Source: Pycnococcus provasolii
Taxonomy: Eukaryota; Chlorophyta; Pseudoscourfieldiophyceae; Pseudoscourfieldiales
Length of the DNA: 64,000 bases
Direction: 5' to 3'
NCBI GenBank assembly: GCA_049487715.1
Contig: CP150585.1
Location: 1-64,000, forward strand
In this document: in pieces, positions 29,984 through 39,611 of the stretch
Layout of the letters: every line of letters starts with the position of its first letter
Position numbering within the stretch: position 1 is the first letter of the stretch
Position numbers and translations under genes: made by a program
Notes under the pieces: generated by a model
What the model was told of the DNA's origin: nothing
Seen by the model: the letters and a program-made list of their open reading frames with translations, nothing else
Databases searched by the model: none

Positions 29984-31063
29984 TTTTTATGACGGAGGGA
30001 AGGTGGTATTAAGGTGTAAGGTGAGTGAAATATAATAAATATAAAGTGAGAATGAACAACAACAGGGAAGGGGGAGGGGAGAAGGGGGAGAGGGAGAAGG
30101 AGAGGATAAGGCGAGGTCGAGGTTGAGATATGCCTTTAAGGCGGGTTCCCAACAACAGCAGGGACTATCGTATCGGCCTCGAGGGAGTGACGTCTGACGT
30201 GGCGGCAACGGATAAGGCGTATTTGAGACCTCACCACCTAGTAGGAGGAGTCCCACGTGGCATGGGGGTTCCTTCTTCGACCGTCCATCCAGCTTGATGT
30301 TCTAGCTTGATGTCAAGTTCTTTAAGATTTGGCGAGATAGGGTTGGGTCATTATTCGGGTTATTCTTCGGGTCATTGTTGGGTCCTTTGGGGGGTACTGC
30401 ATGCCCCGCTCGTCCCGTCATGGGAATAATGAAGCCCTTACATATAATCGGCGGCGAGAAGGTTTGGTCGACTGGTTTGCGCGAAGAAATCACAACCGCC
30501 TCGGCCGCGGCTCCTCGAGGCTCGAGAGGCGAGGGGGGCATCGAGGGTTAGAAGAAAAAAACGCGAAGCCTGATGGGCACCGTGCAGGGGGGTCCACTCC
30601 TTGGTCGGTACTCCTTCAGTATTCCCGCAGGCCAGGGGCAGTGGTGGGATTCTGCGGAGTCACAGCCTCTCAGGACTTCTCTGGTTGACAGGTTCGTGGT
30701 TCACGCGCAAGAGGGAAGGAGGGAAAGGGAGGAGGAAGGGACACACCCTTGGTGTTGAATATAGAAAAGCGTTGCCGTTCCCACCCGCACGAACGTCGCG
30801 CGAACGGCCGAACGTGTCGTGGGCACTTACTTGTGCACGTTGTACTTCCCGAAGTTGCAGAAAACTCGTAATGTACAGTACAGTACGCTCCTTCCAACAC
30901 GTCGACACAACGTGTACAGGTACTTTAGACATGCGCGCCAACCATATAGTAAGTAGTAGGTCGACAGACGTACTATGGACACCACGCTCGTCGGAACGGG
31001 GCAATGTACGTTGAAAAAAAAGGCAGGTTTCTTACACGCGAGCGACTTCGTCACTCTTAGTTA
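29984..31063. other. 1.1-kb intergenic stretch
   Basis: No supported gene. A purine-rich G/A tract runs from about 30062 to 30115 upstream of the beta-rich gene. Several overlapping short ORFs on both strands (for example 30401-30688 and 30660-31004) look like chance. No tRNA-like T-loop pattern was found. Confidence 0.4.
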
Positions 31064-32083
31064 TTAGGCAAAGTTTATGCCAGGCTTGAAGTCGTCAGGC
31101 GTGCTCTCCCAGATGACCGTGCCGTCGCACTGGCAAACCCTCTTGGCCGTGTTGTCACCCACCGCAGCGCTTCGCGCGAGCACGGCAACCACGCCGTCAG
31201 ACTCGTCGTCACTCCGCGCGACGCAAAAAGAGCGACCAATGACGTCCCACGTGCGCATCGCGTCGTCGCCGCGAACGGGTGGCACGTCGAGGTGGCCTGC
31301 TTCGTCCGCGACGACGCCGCTCGCCACTGCGCCGCCCTTCGAGTACACCGCTCCGGCACTCGCGACGCCGTTCGTCGTATCTCCGCTCGAGCGCACGGAG
31401 AGGTTGTACGCGATGCCCGGCTGAAGACCTTGGAGGTGCGCCTCAATGACGGGCGCGGCGTCGTCCACCTGCATGAGACGCACGACGCCTACGACAGCCT
31501 TGTGCCCGTACATGTCGCCCTTGAACTCCGCGACGGCGCTCAGGCTCTGCTTGAGCGTGCGCACGTTCGTACCTAGCTGCTCGGCGAGCTGCTCGCCGCC
31601 GTCGTCTGCGCCTAGGAGCTGGTCGTCCGATGCGCTTCCGTATCCGATAGCGCGCGCGTTGTACCCCTCGGCTGTGAGTGCGTGTACGATTTTGTTTGTG
31701 TCGCACGTCGCGTCGACCGTGACCGCCTGCGCCTCCAGGGATACGTCCGCCGCGACGACTTCGGGCATATTAGTTAGAATGCGCGTGACGTCGTCGACGC
31801 ACTTGCCGCACTTCAATTCCACGGCAACTTCACGCGACACGACGACGACTCCCGAGTCCGACGAGTCCGATTCCGACGACGCCGACGCCGACGCCGACGC
31901 CGACGAGGAGTTGGAAACAACACCACCCCCCCTCCTGACAAAATGAAGACCACGAGCAGGTCTCTTGAACTTCAAGGCACAAGGACACATGATAAGGCGG
32001 TGAGAGCGTAGACTATACACAGACACAGACACCATAGGAGGAGATACATTGTGCATGATGCGACTACTCACGGCTGGTGGCAT
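31064..32083 (-). CDS. CCS: Copper chaperone for superoxide dismutase
   Basis: About 339 aa from the ATG at 32083; the frame extends to 32194 but only with a non-ATG codon. Three parts are visible. A leader of about 70 residues rich in Arg and Ser suggests plastid targeting. Domain I is a heavy-metal-associated domain with the copper motif LKCGKC at about residue 89. Domain II resembles SOD1 (FKGDMYGHKAVVGVVRLMQ, SVRSSGDTTNG). Domain III carries the CxC of CCS proteins in VCQCDGTVIWES (about residues 315-325), ending in PGINFA. CCS inserts copper and forms the disulfide in Cu/Zn SOD. Its probable client gene lies 1.5 kb away, divergently oriented. Confidence 0.92.
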   Translation of the reverse strand: MPPAVSSRIMHNVSPPMVSVSVYSLRSHRLIMCPCALKFKRPARGLHFVRRGGGVVSNSSSASASASASSESDSSDSGVVVVSREVAVELKCGKCVDDVTRILTNMPEVVAADVSLEAQAVTVDATCDTNKIVHALTAEGYNARAIGYGSASDDQLLGADDGGEQLAEQLGTNVRTLKQSLSAVAEFKGDMYGHKAVVGVVRLMQVDDAAPVIEAHLQGLQPGIAYNLSVRSSGDTTNGVASAGAVYSKGGAVASGVVADEAGHLDVPPVRGDDAMRTWDVIGRSFCVARSDDESDGVVAVLARSAAVGDNTAKRVCQCDGTVIWESTPDDFKPGINFA

Positions 32084-33588
32084 GCTTCTTTCTTCTTCTA
32101 AGGGAGTTTTTGGATAGGACTTCAGGGAGTGACGAGACCTGAGAGAGAGAGGGGGAGAACAGGGAGGGCTTCCCGACAATGTGTGGATCCCCAAACAAAT
32201 CCCATCCCAATCCCATCATTGCCCATTGGGTCCCCCGGGAATTACCCGGCGAACCAGATGGAGATCGGGGGAGGGGGGACCCATGCTTGGTTCAATAGTA
32301 TATTGGAGTTTCCCTCTTCCCGGTAATCTGGCACGGTAGACGCGCGTGATTATATCACCGGGTCCGGGTTAGGGTTAGGGTTAGGGTTAGGGTTAGGGAT
32401 ATCTTTCTGAAATTGTTAGGGACCACGCGCCCGTTCCGCCGTTCCCTCGTGGCACGTGGTCACAGACAGACGCTCAGACAGACGGACAGACAGACGCGTT
32501 CGTTCATGCTAACAAATCCTTCCTCTTAGCCCTGAAGTAACTGGTTCATTGTTTTGTTCATTGGTGAGGATAAATGTCCGCCTCTTCAGGACTGTTCGAT
32601 GTCTCCTCCTCGCCTCGTCGCACTCGTCTGAAGGGCTTGCAGTGTCTGCCGCACTTGCACTCCTCGCCCCCCCATATGACACCTTCGGCAGGGGGATGGA
32701 TGCTCCGGCTCCACCCGCTCGCTCGCGTACCGAAAGGCGCGAAACGTCATGCATGCGTGTCGTGAGGAGATTTGAGAGGGAAAATGAAACAAATCCACGC
32801 GAGTTCTCGTCACTCAGACGCGCGATTCGAGGAGGTGTTCGAGGAGGTGCCTGGCGACGCGACCGCTTGGGTGACATACAGCGTGTGGATGGAACGCTTG
32901 CGTGGCACACGCAGATGGGGCAGAGGACATCATCATGCGAGGCTTCAGGGAAGGTCACAAAGAGCTCAGCAAGACGGCGCGCGCTCTGCTTACGCAACGC
33001 ATCGCACTTCTTGTTCTTGCACTGCACTCCGCTCCGGAAACCAGAAACGGGCAAGAGCATATGCCAAAGCAGCATACGTCGAGGATTGACACCACGAGAA
33101 ATGTGCGCTGGGTTGCTCACATCACATGGGAGGAACTCGCGAGTGACTTTCCCAAAAAGAAAGAGATGAGTGAGTGAGGCTGACAACCGCGAGAACCGCA
33201 GCACACCGTGGCCTCACTCGCTACACGCGTGCACCATGTACCCACCAACGCTCGCGAGCGGACCCAATGCAATGGTTTGGTGGATGGATCCCTCCCCTGG
33301 CAGCCTGGACCCTAAACCCGAACTCCCCCAGGCCCCAGGGGCAAGCTGTTCTGGCAAGGCACAATGTGTGGATCCCCAATACTCCCCGGCCCCGGCCCCG
33401 GCCCCGGTCAGGAATCAGGCAATCAGGGGGGAGGGTCCCGACTCCCGAGTGTCTGGCCTGACGTGTTCCTGCAGAGGATAAGACCGACTCGACCAGACGC
33501 CACAAAAAGTCCTTTTTTCAGGTTTTTTTGCCCACCCGACTCCAACTTCCAGCAAACACAGTTTCACAAACAACAACAGCAAGTGAAA
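32084..33588. other. 1.5-kb spacer between divergent CCS and SOD genes
   Basis: It holds the upstream regions of both genes. The stretch GACAATGTGTGGATCCCCAA-like (about 32176-32195) recurs at about 33360-33380, near each gene's start. A 33-bp telomere-type array is at 32366-32398 and a (CAGA)-rich run at 32465-32495. ORFs are present on both strands (32509-33204 -, 32549-33169 +, and 32902-33177 + which has a plausible helical protein-like composition but starts at a non-ATG codon). None is recognised, so no gene is called. Confidence 0.45.
32366..32398. repeat. Short interstitial telomere array (GGGTTA strand)
   Basis: Five GGGTTA units plus GGG, in the orientation opposite to the terminal telomere, about 280 bp upstream of the CCS start codon. 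Confidence 0.9.
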
Positions 33589-34179
33589 ATGATGCTCCTG
33601 AATAGTACGCGTGCTCTTAATGGGAAGCCATCGCGTCCCTTCGTCAATGGCAGCAGGCGTCGCTCTTCTCGGTCCTTGATCGCGACGCAGGCGATGTCCA
33701 AGGCGGTCGTCGTGCTCAAGGGAACCGCGGGCGTCGAAGGAACGCTCACGCTCACGTCCAACGCGGACGGATCCACAAGTGTCAAGGGGGCCTTCACAGG
33801 ACTCGAAGCTGGACTGCACGGGCTGCACGTGCACGAATTCGGGGACACCACCAACGGATGCATGTCCACCGGACCGCACTTCAACCCGTTCGGAAAGGAC
33901 CACGGAGCGCCGACGGACGAAAACCGACACGCGGGCGACCTCGGGAACATCACCGTCAACGACGACGGATCGTGCGAAGTCGACATCACCGACAAGCAGA
34001 TCCCGCTCGAGGGGGCGAACAACATCATCGGACGCGCGTTTGTCATCCACGAGCTTGAGGACGACCTGGGAAAGGGGGACCACTCCGAGCCTGGAACGCA
34101 GGGCAAAACTTCGCTCACCACAGGAAACGCAGGTGCGCGTCTCGCGTGCGGCGTCGTCGGACTCACGCCGGAGGCGTAA
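33589..34179 (+). CDS. SOD: Cu/Zn superoxide dismutase, plastid-type
   Basis: 196 aa from the ATG at 33589, which follows a CAACAACAGCAAGTGAAA leader; the open frame begins further upstream in GC-rich repeat sequence that is unlikely to be coding. The first ~42 residues are basic and Ser/Arg-rich, fitting a transit peptide, and the mature domain starts near [13 protein letters not shown]. Metal ligands are in place: LHVHEFGD (two Cu His), [14 protein letters not shown] (bridging and Zn His), NRHAGDLGN (Zn His and Asp) and FVIHELEDD (last Cu His). The disulfide Cys pair is at GCMSTGPHF and LACGVVG. It dismutates superoxide, probably in the chloroplast. Confidence 0.95.
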   Translation: MMLLNSTRALNGKPSRPFVNGSRRRSSRSLIATQAMSKAVVVLKGTAGVEGTLTLTSNADGSTSVKGAFTGLEAGLHGLHVHEFGDTTNGCMSTGPHFNPFGKDHGAPTDENRHAGDLGNITVNDDGSCEVDITDKQIPLEGANNIIGRAFVIHELEDDLGKGDHSEPGTQGKTSLTTGNAGARLACGVVGLTPEA

Positions 34180-34320
34180 AAAACCTAAAAAAAAAAATAT
34201 TTTCGTTTTTTTCGGGTTCTCGTGAACGAACGAACAACAAGGAACAAGGAACAAGAATAAAGTTAGAGAGTTGAAACTTGTTGTGTTACTTACAGCTTTT
34301 GAAAAGAAAAAAACAACACA

Positions 34321-34341
34321 GTCACACACACACACACACAT
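34321..34341. repeat. CA microsatellite
   Basis: About ten CA dinucleotides lie between the convergent SOD and ArsA-like genes, only a few bases from the latter's stop codon. Confidence 0.8.
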
Positions 34342-34346
34342 TAGCT

Positions 34347-36791
34347 CTACATTCCCCATATTCGGCTGCCAAAGTACTGCAACGCTGGGACGCCACGCAC
34401 CTCCAAATCAAGCCATGGGCCGCGAATGACGGTGAGAGGTGCGCTCGATGGTCGAGACGCCGCCAGCCCGTTCGCGCGTTCCATCATCGCACTTTGCTCG
34501 GTCGCCTTGCGCTCCAAAAACTGCGTTGCGGCCGTGTCGTCATCCTCAGAGCTGCCAGGTCGAAGAACCTGGTTGATGACGTGCGCATTCACTCGAACGC
34601 TCTTTTCCTGCAGAGAGCCGGCAAGACGCGCGCTCTCGAGCACGCTCATCGCCGTCGGGATGCTCACAATTGCAAACTCCGTTCGCTCGCTGTCGTGCAG
34701 AAGTTCCTCGACACTTTCCACCTGCCGCTGAATCTCGTCGAGGCGGTCGAGAACGCCCTCAGCCTTATCCTTGTCGACAAGCCCAAACAACGCCTGCGCC
34801 ACGCCGCCAGCCTGAGCGAGCCGCTTGCGAAGACGACGCACGCGCTCGAGAGCCGCGAGAACAAACTTCGGGAGCTCGAGGAGACGCAGAGTGTGGCCCG
34901 TGGGTGCCGTGTCAAACACGACGGTGTCAAATTTGTCGTACTCCGCACTTTCCGTGAACTGCACAACCTTGAAGAGGCTCGCGAGCTCGTCAAGGCCAGG
35001 CGGTGGCGTGTCCAGCAGTTTCTGCAGCTGAAGTCCCTTGAGTGTATCCCACACGGGACCTGGAAGTCCCAGCGGATTGCTTCCTTCACCGTCCGTCGCG
35101 ACATCGTCCGCCACAGCACCTCTCCATCGCTCCTTGAGCTCATCCAACTCCCTCTCGGCATCCACCTCAAGGCCCCAGAGCACGCCTGGCGTGCCTTGCA
35201 CTAGAACGGGTTTGCCTCCCGCGACATTCTGGTCGAGTGCGTCACTCAGGCTGTGAGCAGGATCGGTCGAAACGACGAGAACCGTCTCCCCCCGTGCGCT
35301 CAGCCGCACAGCCAGGCTGCTGCTCACGGACGTCTTGCCAACGCCACCCTTTCCTCCGACAAAAATAAACCGCTTCGCACCGCCGTGCGGCCCTGCGCCC
35401 GCCCGTCGGCCTGCGACGAGCGTGTCAATCAGAGGCATTTCGTTCGCGTCAGATTTGGATGCGACACCTGCGGTCAGGTCATGTGGCACGTGTGCTTCCC
35501 ACACCGTCCTTCCAAAGTAGTCCAGACCACCAAGTCCTCTCATTTCTCGATCTGTGAGCGCCGCAAGCTGCGTACGCAGCTTCTGCAGCCGCGCATCCTC
35601 CGCGACTAAAGCAAGTGCACGGCTCTGATCGCGCCGCTTCGCCGAGACAAACTTCGGCGAGCTCGTGTCGACGAGCTGGTTGACAACCAGCGCAGATACG
35701 CGCACACCTTGTGTGTCTAGCGCCTTGACGAGGCGTTCGCTTTCACTCATCGCCAATTCTGTGGCGATCGTGACGACGACAAACTGCGTTGCTTCTGGAT
35801 CTTTGAAGAGAGCCTGCACACGCTGCAGTTGCTTTTTCACAGCCTCGAGTCGTTCGACGGCGGTTCCCAGAGCCTGTTCGCGTGCCTTGGCAGCCGCACG
35901 ATCGGCGTCCGACTGGAAGAGTCCTCCCACGAGTCCCTTGAGTCCTTCTAGCCGTGCACGAAGCTGCAGAACTTTCCCGATGGTTCCGTCAAGAAAGTCG
36001 GGCAGTGTGAGCAGGCGCAGCGTGTGTCCGGTGGGTGCGGTGTCAAAGATGACGCGCGTGAACGCCTCCCCCGTGGACGACGAGTCGTCGCCGTCTTCGA
36101 GTAGCTTGACAACTTCGGAGATGGCGAGGAATTCGTCGAAACCTGGCGGCGGCGTTTCTAATAACGACGCGATGTCGAGGTCGTCGAGCGCGTCCGCGAG
36201 TCCGCCTAGCCCGAACGTCGTGAGTGTATTTCTCAAAGAGCTGTTTGTCCCTTCGTCCGACGCCGCTTGGATCGCCTTTTGGAATCTCACCTTAGCCGCC
36301 GCTGCGTCGACTTCCATTCCCCATATAGGGAGAGATGCTGGCGTGTCAATTGCGACGGGCGCACCTCCCGAGACGTCCTGGTCGATCGCGTCACTGAGCG
36401 AGTGCGCGGGGTCCGTGGAGACGACGAGAACGCGTTGTCCTTCTTGTGCCAGTTTGAGCGCGAGAGATGCGGAGGTGGACGTCTTACCCACCCCACCCTT
36501 ACCCCCGACTAGGAGGTACTTGCACGCACGACTCTGAGACGACGACGACGACGAGGAGGATGACGAGGATGACGAGGATGAGCGTGACAGGTCAGAGAGC
36601 CATGAGGACGTCGCTGCAGATGGCTCTATATGTGTGACGTGTGAAACAGGTGATGACGACGATGACGAAGCCAGACACAAGAGATGTCGACCAGGACGAG
36701 AAACAACGCGATGACGACGAGAATGAGAATGACAGAGGGATCGTGCGGGGCAGACTCCTGAGGGCTTGGCCAACATCCTAGGCGCCATCAT
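34347..36791 (-). CDS. Tandem ArsA/GET3-like ATPase, probably plastid
   Basis: About 814 aa from the ATG at 36791 (another ATG directly follows at 36788; the frame continues upstream only from a GTG). After a ~90-residue Ser/Arg-rich leader suggesting organelle import come two ArsA ATPase halves. Each has a deviant Walker A GGKGGVGKTS (about residues 95 and 478), followed by STDPAHSLSDA and a switch II FDTAPTGHTLRLL. Both nucleotide sites therefore look intact. ArsA/GET3 proteins target tail-anchored membrane proteins or support arsenite export. The CxxC zinc motif of cytosolic GET3 is not seen, as in plastid GET3B forms; a fused pair would act as an intramolecular dimer. The client is unknown. 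Confidence 0.88.
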   Translation of the reverse strand: MMAPRMLAKPSGVCPARSLCHSHSRRHRVVSRPGRHLLCLASSSSSSPVSHVTHIEPSAATSSWLSDLSRSSSSSSSSSSSSSSSQSRACKYLLVGGKGGVGKTSTSASLALKLAQEGQRVLVVSTDPAHSLSDAIDQDVSGGAPVAIDTPASLPIWGMEVDAAAAKVRFQKAIQAASDEGTNSSLRNTLTTFGLGGLADALDDLDIASLLETPPPGFDEFLAISEVVKLLEDGDDSSSTGEAFTRVIFDTAPTGHTLRLLTLPDFLDGTIGKVLQLRARLEGLKGLVGGLFQSDADRAAAKAREQALGTAVERLEAVKKQLQRVQALFKDPEATQFVVVTIATELAMSESERLVKALDTQGVRVSALVVNQLVDTSSPKFVSAKRRDQSRALALVAEDARLQKLRTQLAALTDREMRGLGGLDYFGRTVWEAHVPHDLTAGVASKSDANEMPLIDTLVAGRRAGAGPHGGAKRFIFVGGKGGVGKTSVSSSLAVRLSARGETVLVVSTDPAHSLSDALDQNVAGGKPVLVQGTPGVLWGLEVDAERELDELKERWRGAVADDVATDGEGSNPLGLPGPVWDTLKGLQLQKLLDTPPPGLDELASLFKVVQFTESAEYDKFDTVVFDTAPTGHTLRLLELPKFVLAALERVRRLRKRLAQAGGVAQALFGLVDKDKAEGVLDRLDEIQRQVESVEELLHDSERTEFAIVSIPTAMSVLESARLAGSLQEKSVRVNAHVINQVLRPGSSEDDDTAATQFLERKATEQSAMMERANGLAASRPSSAPLTVIRGPWLDLEVRGVPALQYFGSRIWGM

Positions 36792-37064
36792 GGCTGGAAT
36801 GAGAGGGAGAGAGCTCGAGAAGAGGAGAATGAATGGGATAAGAACTATCGTAGGTGGAGAGGGCAGGTGCCACACCCCTGGGTTAGGGTTTCCCGTAACC
36901 CTAACCCTAGTTGTTAGGAGAGAAAGTGTCGAGAGAAGCTTTTTAGGGGGTTCGTGTAACCCTAGGGTACTTCGATCCCTCTACTATACCCTAATCCCTT
37001 CCCCTAATCCCTTCTCCCCTTCTTTTATCCTTTTTCTCCATTTCTTTCTCAGCCGCCGCCGCAA
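36792..37064. promoter_or_regulatory. Divergent promoter region with head-to-head telomere motifs
   Basis: It separates the tandem ArsA start (-) from the next plus-strand gene. It contains GGGTTAGGG at 36880-36888 and AACCCTAACCCTAG at 36897-36910, in inverted arrangement, plus further TAACCCTAGGG-type motifs near 36957 and CCCTAATCCC near 36990. Similar AAACCCTAA 'telo-box' motifs act as promoter elements in plants; such a role here is inference. Confidence 0.5.
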
Positions 37065-37971
37065 ATGGCCGCCATGGCCATGCGTGTTACTATGGGGTCT
37101 CATACGCGTGCTCATGGAGTCAATACAGGCACGAGAAGAACTCAAGACTTCCTTGCCACCTCTCGGTCTTACGCCTCTCGACGTTCAGCAGGCGTGGTTT
37201 TGAGGAGCTTCATGAACCCGCGGGGAGGAGCAGGTGTGCCTGGGGACGCCGCGCCGGGGGGGAGGAGGAGGAGGAGGAGGACGAGGGGGAATTGGCGGAG
37301 GAGGTGGCGGAGGCGGAGGTGGAGGAGGTGGAGGAGGAGAGCCTGGGGCAGACCCTTCTCCAACGCCGTTCGCAATCACGCGAGAACGGGCCACCGTTGG
37401 AGTGCTCGTCATGCAAATCGTCATCAAACTCACGACGCGCGCGTTCCAGTTCCCCACACCCGAGACGGCGAGCATGTTCTTCTTCCAGCTTGGGACCGTG
37501 CGCACAGTCGGGTTCGAAAACCTTGTAGAAAGCTTAGTCGCTCTCGGGTGCGTGAGCATTCTGAGCGTCATATGGAGTCTAGGCGGGTACTACAAGTCAG
37601 GAACGGGACTAGGCGTGTACTTTCTGTGCTGCATGGGACTCGTCGCCGCCACCTTGCCGCACTTCGCGTACGCGAACCAGATGCGCGTCTTCGCGGTCGC
37701 GGAGCGCATGCGCAACGGCGGGTTCACAAGAAAGGGGCCAATCTACCACAAGGTGAAAGATGACAACGAAAAGCGAGGATACAGGCTCGAGCGCATACAG
37801 TTTCCAAAACCCGTGTACGCTGGCGGCTTACTGCCGAAATACTGGGGAAAACTGCCCGGCGCCCTTGGCGCGCAGTCGCCACGCTTTGACGTCGACCACG
37901 GCGGCACCGCCGAACGGCCTGTCAAGGCAGGACGACCACCCATGAACTTTCTCGAGAAACGAGACTACTAG
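37065..37971 (+). CDS. Gly-rich, probably plastid-targeted membrane protein (frame break in G-run)
   Basis: The ATG at 37065 opens a frame whose first ~55 residues look like a transit peptide (MAAMAMRVTMGS, then RSYASRRSAGVVLRSF). A second frame runs 37234-37971 without an ATG: a poly-Gly linker, then a conserved-looking domain with FPTPETASMFFFQLGTVRTVGFEN, two membrane helices (LVESLVALGCVSILSVIW and GLGVYFLCCMGLVAATLP) and a soluble tail ending in NFLEKRDY. The frames differ by +1. They could be joined by a tiny GT-AG intron (for example 37234-37264, 31 nt, with the right phase) or by a base miscall in the G-rich run. I do not recognise the family with confidence; a plastid or thylakoid membrane protein of unknown function is my best description. 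Confidence 0.6.
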
Positions 37972-38097
37972 AAAGTTGTGTCCATTAAAATAACATTGTT
38001 CACCCAAAGTTCGACAGAACACCTATACACGTTCGTTCCCCCCTCCCCCCAGTTCCATTCCATCCCATCTGTTCAATTTTTCCATCTGTTTTCGGTC

Positions 38098-39165
38098 ATG
38101 TCGTTCGTGTTCGACGACGCGGCGGTGCAGACGCCATTTCCTGTGAAGAACGACGAACGTCATGACGATGCTGATGATGACGACGACCGTAGGCCGATCC
38201 TTCGCCGTGACGACGACGATACACCCTCTCCGTCACGGCCAAAAAAAACGCGCGCAGATGGTCGAGACGACGGTGGTGAAATTCCACCTTCGTCGATCCT
38301 GCACCGCTGCAAAACATGGATGATGACCTTGTTGGGGTATTCACGTGCTGGTGATAAGACGCATTCCGCGAAGGTGAAGATGCCGAGTTGGCGGGCGATC
38401 GTATGGCACTTCGTATCCGTGGGACTCATACTGTGCAGTGGATTTTGCATCTTTCAGGTCTTCATGGTGCGTGCGAACGGACATTGATTGGTCACTCACG
38501 TCGTATGCATTGACAACTGCTTCTACTGTTTGGACTGACGACGACACCACCACCACCATCAACAACAACAACAACCACACACCAACGAAACAAAATTCAT
38601 GATCATCATCATGATCATTTAGATGTGGAGCATGAGCCAGAGTCCAATCGTGGTCGTTCTCTCAGGTAGCATGGAGCCAGGATATCGCCGCGGTGACATC
38701 ATGTTCCTCGCTTCAGGTCGAAAGCTGCACAACGGAGATATCGTCGTCTTCGACGTTCGCGAGCGTGAAGTTCCCATCGTGCATCGAATTCTCTGGACGC
38801 ACACACGACGGCAGACGGGCGATGGCAATAATCGGACGTTCGTTGCGCCCATGGATTCGGAGGTCTGGTTGAACGACACGCGCTGGCTGAACGACGGTGG
38901 TGCGCCGAAGCACTTGCGCAATCGCACAAACTTCCGTCGGAACGTGGGCATGGAGATGCTGACGAAAGGCGACAACAACTTCGGGCCCGACGTTCCTCTG
39001 TACGCGCCGGGGCAGCGTTGGCTGGAGGAGGAGGACATCGTGGGCGTCGTGCGTGCGCACGTTCCTTACATGGGCGCGATCACTCTCTTGGCGCGCGACT
39101 ACCCCGTCGTGAAGTGGGTCGCCATGGCGCTGCTGGCCATACTGACGTTCTGCATCTCGCCATGA
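38098..39165 (+). CDS. SEC11: Signal peptidase complex catalytic subunit (two exons)
   Basis: Exon 1 is 38098-38466, exon 2 is 38623-39165, about 303 aa. The intron (38467-38622, 156 bp) begins GTGCGT and ends TTTAG in phase 0, and joining gives a smooth SEC11 alignment across the membrane helix into SPIVVVLSGSMEPGYRRGD. Catalytic Ser is in SGSMEP (about residue 139), His in IVHR (about 177) and Asp in LTKGDNN (about 240), the Ser-His-Asp set of ER signal peptidases. Two differences from the usual ~180-aa enzyme: an acidic, poly-Asp N-terminal extension of about 90 residues, and an insertion of about 40-50 residues between IVHRI and LTKGDNN. It removes signal peptides at the ER. Confidence 0.92.
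38467..38622 (+). other. Spliceosomal intron in SEC11
   Basis: The 156-bp intron has a GTGCGT donor and TTTAG acceptor. Branch-point-like CTGAC (within GGACTGACGACG) lies about 90 bp upstream of the acceptor. It is the only intron in the window I can place confidently. Confidence 0.85.
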
Positions 39166-39253
39166 TAATATAGGAAAGGCGTGACGTGACGTGACACTGT
39201 GACAGCAGAAGAGAGGGAGGGAGGGAGTAAGAACAAACAACAGGGAGAATCCC
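39166..39253. other. 3' end of SEC11
   Basis: Short purine-rich spacer with GTGACGTGACGTGACAC direct repeats. No gene. Confidence 0.4.
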
Positions 39254-39294
39254 AACCCTAACCCTAACCCTAACCCTAACCCTAACCCTAACCC
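39254..39294. repeat. Short interstitial telomere array
   Basis: About seven AACCCT units, same orientation as the terminal telomere, in the convergent spacer between SEC11 and the divinyl reductase gene. Confidence 0.92.
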
Positions 39295-39514
39295 GATTGC
39301 GTTTTTGCGGCGTGGGTCTTCCTTCGGTCCGTCGTCCGCGTCTCCTGTGACTGACGTGATGGGACGACGAATTTTAGCAGGAATGGTGATCTTGTGTTTT
39401 CTTTTCTTTTCACTTGTTTTTGTAATTTTTATATATCGCAAAAAGTTTGTTTAAAAAACCTTCGAAAATCATGTACGAGCGCCACATGTACCATATGCGC
39501 TGGATGATGAAATG

Positions 39515-39592
39515 ATGGGAATGGAGTGAATGGACGAACGACCAGTTGGACGAAGTGAACTCCATTCCATAACTGAATGAACGAATCTTTGT
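39515..39592 (-). repeat. Gene-3'-end repeat, diverged copy C
   Basis: GAGTGAATGGACGA, then a GGACGAAGTGAACTCCATTCC stretch and ATAACTGAATGAACGAATC parallel the terminal ~70 bp of copies A (12121 end) and B (57370 end). It ends about 20 bp before the stop codon of the minus-strand divinyl reductase gene, the same placement as the other two. Similarity is partial. Confidence 0.5.
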
Positions 39593-39611
39593 TTTTTTGT
39601 TTTGTTTTTTA

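Noticed and set aside
32509-33204. 231-aa minus-strand and 206-aa plus-strand ORFs between CCS and SOD
   Set aside because: They overlap each other, neither shows a domain, and the composition does not favour one strand; kept only as a note.
37065-37763. Full 232-aa reading of the first frame
   Set aside because: After the G-rich run it is an out-of-frame reading (Arg-rich) of the membrane protein; only its first ~55 residues are accepted.
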